NCBI GenBank assembly: GCA_902812365.1
Contig: CADDZC010000012.1
Span: 1-64,000, forward strand
Length of the DNA: 64,000 nucleotides
Direction: 5' to 3'
Origin: Acidobacteriota bacterium
GTDB taxonomy: Bacteria; Acidobacteriota; Terriglobia; UBA7540
This document shows, in pieces, positions 60,780-64,000 of this stretch; the first letter of the stretch is position 1, and each line of letters starts with the position of its first letter. The position numbers and the translations under genes are program-made. A model generated the notes under the pieces. That model was not told the DNA's origin, did not search any database, and worked only from the letters and a program-made list of their open reading frames with translations.

Positions 60780-62510
60780 TCAGCGGCTCTCGTAAACCAC
60801 TTTTCCGCCCACAATCGTCATCACCACGCGGGCGTCTTTAATTCTCTCGGGCGGCGCGGCAAACAAATCGTCGGACAGAACAACGATATCGGCCAGCTTG
60901 CCCGGGGCCAGGCTTCCTTTGTCGGCCTCCTGAAACGCCGCGTAAGCGCTGCCGGCGGTGTAGGCCCGCAGGGCTTCCTCGAGCGTCAGCCTTTCTTCGG
61001 GAAACCATCCGCCGGGATGCCGCCCGTCGAGCGTCTGGCGGGTGACTGCGGCATAGACTCCGAGCAGCGGATTGAGCGGCGCCACGGGCCAGTCCGTGCC
61101 AAAGGCGAGGGGCGCGCCGGCGTTGAGCATGGAACGCCAGGCGTAGCTGGAACGGGCCAGTTTGTGGCTGATGCGCTTTTCGGCCCAGCGCCCGTCATCA
61201 ATCGCATGGTAGGGCTGCATACTGGCGATCACGCCGAGCTTCCCGAAGCGGGCGAAATCCTGCGGCCGGACGTGCTGCGCGTGCTCGATGCGGAAGCGGT
61301 GCGCGGCGGCGCCGGCCCCGCCCACGCGCTCGTAGATATCGAGCAGGGCGGCGTTGGCCCGCGTGCCGATGGCGTGGACGCAAATCTGGATGCCAGCGGC
61401 GTCCGCCTCGCGCACGAGATGCTCCATCTTCGACGGCGGATCCATCATCGGCATGGGCAAGCCGGTGAAACCGGGCGCATCGACGTAAGGCTCAAACATC
61501 CACGCCGTGCGGGAGCCGAGAGAGCCGTCCGCGAAAGCCTTGACCGCGCCGAGCTGAATCCATTCGTCGCCCATGTCGTGGGAAATTCCGAGCTCGGCCA
61601 GCCGCTTCCACTCGGCGAGCGGTATGACTTCGTAAAATCGGCAGGTCAGCGCGCCGGCCAGTTCAAGACGCCGCAACCAGCGAATCTCGCCGGCGAAATT
61701 GCCCAGATCCATATCCTGGACAGACGTCACGCCGACTCGGCGAGCCTCCGCCAGGCCGGCTTGCAGCGCTTCTTCCATCTCCGCTGCGCTCGGTTCGGGG
61801 ATGACGCGGCTGACCAGATCTTGGGCGTTGTCTTTCAGCACCCCGGTCGGCTCCCCGGTCCGCGCATCCCGCACGATGATGCCCCCCGCAGGGTCTTTCG
61901 TGTCGCGGGTGACGCCGGCGAGCCGCAGGGCGAGGGAGTTAGCCAAAGCGGCGTGACCGTCATAGCGGGTGATGAAAACCGGATGGCCGGACGTCGCCGC
62001 GTCGATCATCCACCGCGTGGGCAACTGAGCGTCAGGCCAGGCTTCTTCGTCCCAGTTACCCCCCAGGATCCAGCGTCCGGGCGGCAAGCTCTTCGCGCGC
62101 TCGGCGATTCGCCTCACAAATTCGGCTTCATTCCGGGTGTGCTTCAAATCCACTTCGAGAAGCTGGAAGCTGCCGTCCAGAAAGTGAACATGATCATCAA
62201 TGAAACCGGGAAGCGCCAGGCGGCCCTGAAGGTCGATGACGCGCGTGGCGGCCGCCGCATAGGGTGCAATCTCCGCGTCGGTGCCCACGGCCACAATCCG
62301 GTCATTCATCACCGCGATAGCCTGGGCCCACTTCACAGGCTCGGGTTGTCGGCCGGGCGGGGCATAGGGTTCACCCGTCCAGATTTTGCCGTGCCGCAGC
62401 ACGAGGGTGGCCCCGCCCGGTGGCGGAGCGTCCGGAATCGGCCGCCCGGCCCGAACCGCATCCTGCCCAGCTCCTGGTCGTGAAACTCCCAGCCAAAGGC
62501 TCAGCCACAT
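60780..62510 (-). CDS. YtcJ-type amidohydrolase, probably exported
   Basis: 576 residues of the Amidohydro_3 group. GFIDDHVHFLDGS holds the first metal histidines, DADAAGIQICVHAIG a further His, and FGTDWPVAPLNPL the catalytic Asp. ADIVVLSDDLF in the C-terminal beta domain is also typical. The N-terminus (MWLSLWLGVSRPGAGQ) suggests a signal peptide, although the frame is open further upstream without a standard start codon, so the true start may be uncertain. Family members hydrolyse amides such as formamides or N-acyl compounds. The physiological substrate is unknown. Confidence 0.88.
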   Translation of the reverse strand: MWLSLWLGVSRPGAGQDAVRAGRPIPDAPPPGGATLVLRHGKIWTGEPYAPPGRQPEPVKWAQAIAVMNDRIVAVGTDAEIAPYAAAATRVIDLQGRLALPGFIDDHVHFLDGSFQLLEVDLKHTRNEAEFVRRIAERAKSLPPGRWILGGNWDEEAWPDAQLPTRWMIDAATSGHPVFITRYDGHAALANSLALRLAGVTRDTKDPAGGIIVRDARTGEPTGVLKDNAQDLVSRVIPEPSAAEMEEALQAGLAEARRVGVTSVQDMDLGNFAGEIRWLRRLELAGALTCRFYEVIPLAEWKRLAELGISHDMGDEWIQLGAVKAFADGSLGSRTAWMFEPYVDAPGFTGLPMPMMDPPSKMEHLVREADAAGIQICVHAIGTRANAALLDIYERVGGAGAAAHRFRIEHAQHVRPQDFARFGKLGVIASMQPYHAIDDGRWAEKRISHKLARSSYAWRSMLNAGAPLAFGTDWPVAPLNPLLGVYAAVTRQTLDGRHPGGWFPEERLTLEEALRAYTAGSAYAAFQEADKGSLAPGKLADIVVLSDDLFAAPPERIKDARVVMTIVGGKVVYESR

Positions 62511-62632
62511 GATGGAAAAAACGGCGACCAGCCGGCAGCGACCGCGGTCGGCCAGATGGGTGCGTCGAGTGGACGGCAGTTTACAGAAGCGTTTCCACAG
62601 CGACGAAGACAGGACCTCTCTCCTTGCCGGAG

Positions 62633-63766
62633 TTAGCGGCGGCGCCCCTTGGCGCGCCCGCGGGACGGCGGGGCGCTCAGCGCCTGATACTCTTTGCGCG
62701 TCTGTTCGGCGATTAAGTCACCCATGCGGGATGTGGAGACGGGCCGCTTCCGGCCGGGAATTTCGGCCGTGCGCACGCCTCGCTTCAAGACCCTTTCAAT
62801 CGCCGTCTCAATCGCCTGGGCCGCCGTTTCCGATCGGAACGTATACCGCAACATGAGCGCCGCGCTGGCGATGGCGGCGATGGGATTGGCGCGGTTGCGC
62901 CCGGCGATGTCGGGGGCGGAGCCGTGCACCGGCTCGTAGAGGGCTTGATGCTCGCCGAGACTGGCGGAAGGCAGCAATCCGATGGAGCCGGTCAGCATGG
63001 CCGCCTCGTCGCTCAAAATGTCGCCGAACATGTTGTTCGTCAGCACGACGTCAAAGCGGGTTGGGCGGTCGATCAATTGCATGGCGCAGTTATCCACATA
63101 CAGATGTTCCAGTTCGACGTCGGGATAGCTCTTGCCGATGCGGGTCACCACTTCGCGCCACAGCCGCGACGTCTCAAGGACGTTGGCTTTGTCCACCGAG
63201 GTTACCTTTTTGCGGCGCAGGCGGGCGAGTTGGAATGCGCGATGGGCCACGCGCTCCACTTCATGCTCGCGATAGATTTCCGTGTTGATGCCGGTCCGCT
63301 CCCCGTTTTTCGAGAAGATACCGCGCGGGTTGCCGAAATAAATGCCGCCCGACAGCTCCCGCACAATCACCAGGTCGGTGCCGCGCACCAACTCGGGCTT
63401 CAGGGCCGACAGATTCACCAGCGAATCGAGCACCCGCGCCGGTCGCAAGTTGACATACAGGCCGAGCCGCTGGCGAATCTGCAGCAAACCTTGTTCCGGC
63501 CGAAGTTCCGGGCGTTTCGTATCCCACTGGGGTCCGCCGACCGCCCCGAGCAAAATCGCCTGGGCGTTGTTGCAGATGGCGATGGTTTCGGCCGGCAACG
63601 GCTCGGCCGTGGCGTCCAGCGCGGCCCCGCCGATGAGCCCGGTCTGAAATCGAAACATGGGGCCGTTGAGTTGCTCGAAAACTTTCAGGACTTTGACCGC
63701 CTCGGCAATAACTTCGGGTCCGATGCCGTCGCCAGGTAACAGAGCCACTCGGTACAGTGCCTGCAT
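62633..63766 (-). CDS. leuB: 3-isopropylmalate dehydrogenase
   Basis: 377 residues. Oxidises and decarboxylates 3-isopropylmalate in leucine biosynthesis, using NAD and a divalent metal. Motifs: LLPGDGIGPEVI at the start, the substrate arginines in LYVNLRPARVL and IVRELSGGIYFG, the metal-binding VDNCAMQLI and NMFGDILSDEAAMLTGSIGLLPSASLG, and the NAD segment EPVHGSAPDIAGRNRANP. The last ~15 residues are Arg/Lys-rich and extend past the usual end. leuA, leuC and leuD are not in the window. Confidence 0.96.
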   Translation of the reverse strand: MQALYRVALLPGDGIGPEVIAEAVKVLKVFEQLNGPMFRFQTGLIGGAALDATAEPLPAETIAICNNAQAILLGAVGGPQWDTKRPELRPEQGLLQIRQRLGLYVNLRPARVLDSLVNLSALKPELVRGTDLVIVRELSGGIYFGNPRGIFSKNGERTGINTEIYREHEVERVAHRAFQLARLRRKKVTSVDKANVLETSRLWREVVTRIGKSYPDVELEHLYVDNCAMQLIDRPTRFDVVLTNNMFGDILSDEAAMLTGSIGLLPSASLGEHQALYEPVHGSAPDIAGRNRANPIAAIASAALMLRYTFRSETAAQAIETAIERVLKRGVRTAEIPGRKRPVSTSRMGDLIAEQTRKEYQALSAPPSRGRAKGRRR

Positions 63767-64000
63767 AGTTGATTGCTCTCACCATAGCCGACGTGCGGGT
63801 GGAAATGCAAGCATTTCTTGAGGTTAGGAAGACTGCTGCGGGCAAGAAGGCCGATACGGGACCGGAATATTCTGATAACACATGTATTTTCAACAACTTA
63901 TGGGTATGGACGCCGTGGATTGGCAAGACCGAAGCTGGATCGCTCTGGCCACGGGGCTAGCCTGGGAGCGGCCGGCCCGAAGAGCCGGCTTTCTCCCTGA
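63767..64000. other. Region upstream of leuB to the window edge
   Basis: 234 bases with one inverted TTGTTGAAAA repeat (63885-63903). A plus-strand frame opens at ATG 63900/63906 and stays open to the edge (about 31 codons, including DRSWIALATGLAWE). It could be the start of a divergent gene, but nothing identifies it. Confidence 0.4.
63885..63903 (-). repeat. Inverted single copy of the GTTGTTGAAAA repeat
   Basis: On the minus strand this reads CCATAAGTTGTTGAAAATA, the best match outside the 5.5-kb cluster (compare GCCGCTAAGTTATTGAAAAC at 5566). It is oriented toward leuB and lies about 120 bases before its start. Confidence 0.45.

Noticed and set aside
60765-62483. A 572-codon plus-strand frame opposite the amidohydrolase
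   Set aside because: The amidohydrolase metal motifs on the minus strand decide the coding strand.

Overview
The window is high-GC bacterial DNA that looks chromosomal: dnaE, accA, ndk and leuB are interleaved with large surface-polysaccharide loci. The mix of features (an exosortase/EpsI/TPR-lipoprotein set, many TPR proteins, a large exported BNR-repeat protein, a YtcJ-type amidohydrolase, tail-fibre-like surface proteins) suggests an Acidobacteriota member. That placement is inference; no rRNA or tRNA gene is visible to anchor it.

Layout. 0-5.3 kb: the start of a cut-off gene, a lytic transglycosylase, then a polyprenyl-phosphate sugar transferase with a duplicated membrane domain, followed by gmd and rmd (a GDP-D-rhamnose-type route). 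5.3-5.9 kb: a gene-free stretch of nested hairpins and about five copies of a ~20-bp repeat. 5.9-10.1 kb: a TPR/carbohydrate-binding protein facing an O-antigen ligase and a second sugar transferase. 10.1-10.2 kb: a 100-bp palindrome. 10.3-16.5 kb, minus strand: dnaE, accA, a TPR protein and ndk. 16.7-19.5 kb, plus strand: an ion permease, a GAF-type methionine sulfoxide reductase homologue and an EamA transporter.

19.5-45.4 kb is the main feature. Minus-strand exosortase (xrt), epsI and a prsT-like lipoprotein diverge from an atypical AAA+/Fis regulator. The regulator is followed by a plus-strand run of 16 closely spaced genes: outer-membrane export protein, beta-barrel protein, Wzz-like protein, ExeA-like ATPase, BY-kinase-like ATPase, EpsB-type sugar transferase, GT2, O-antigen ligase, NodB-like esterase homologue, AsnB-type amidotransferase, tandem GT4-GT4 enzyme, Sat-CysC (PAPS synthesis), TauE/SafE transporter, CysQ (PAP removal), an APH-fold kinase and a methyltransferase. 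Read together they would build, decorate (amidation, deacetylation, possibly sulfation) and export an exopolysaccharide linked to an exosortase sorting system. No exosortase substrate and no sulfotransferase is recognisable here.

45.4-54.2 kb is an accessory surface-protein block: two paralogous secreted proteins of unknown function on either side of a GT39-like membrane enzyme, a 58-residue membrane protein, and a tail-fibre-like repeat protein. 54.4-63.8 kb, all minus strand: a Tat-type amidase, an exported BNR-repeat protein, an M50 membrane protease, a STAS protein, an amidohydrolase and leuB.

Most of these families are recognisable. The less well described material is the structured intergenic DNA (5.4-5.7, 10.1 and 39.9-40.0 kb), the exosortase operon with its sulfation-type tail and unusual regulator, and the secreted-paralogue block.
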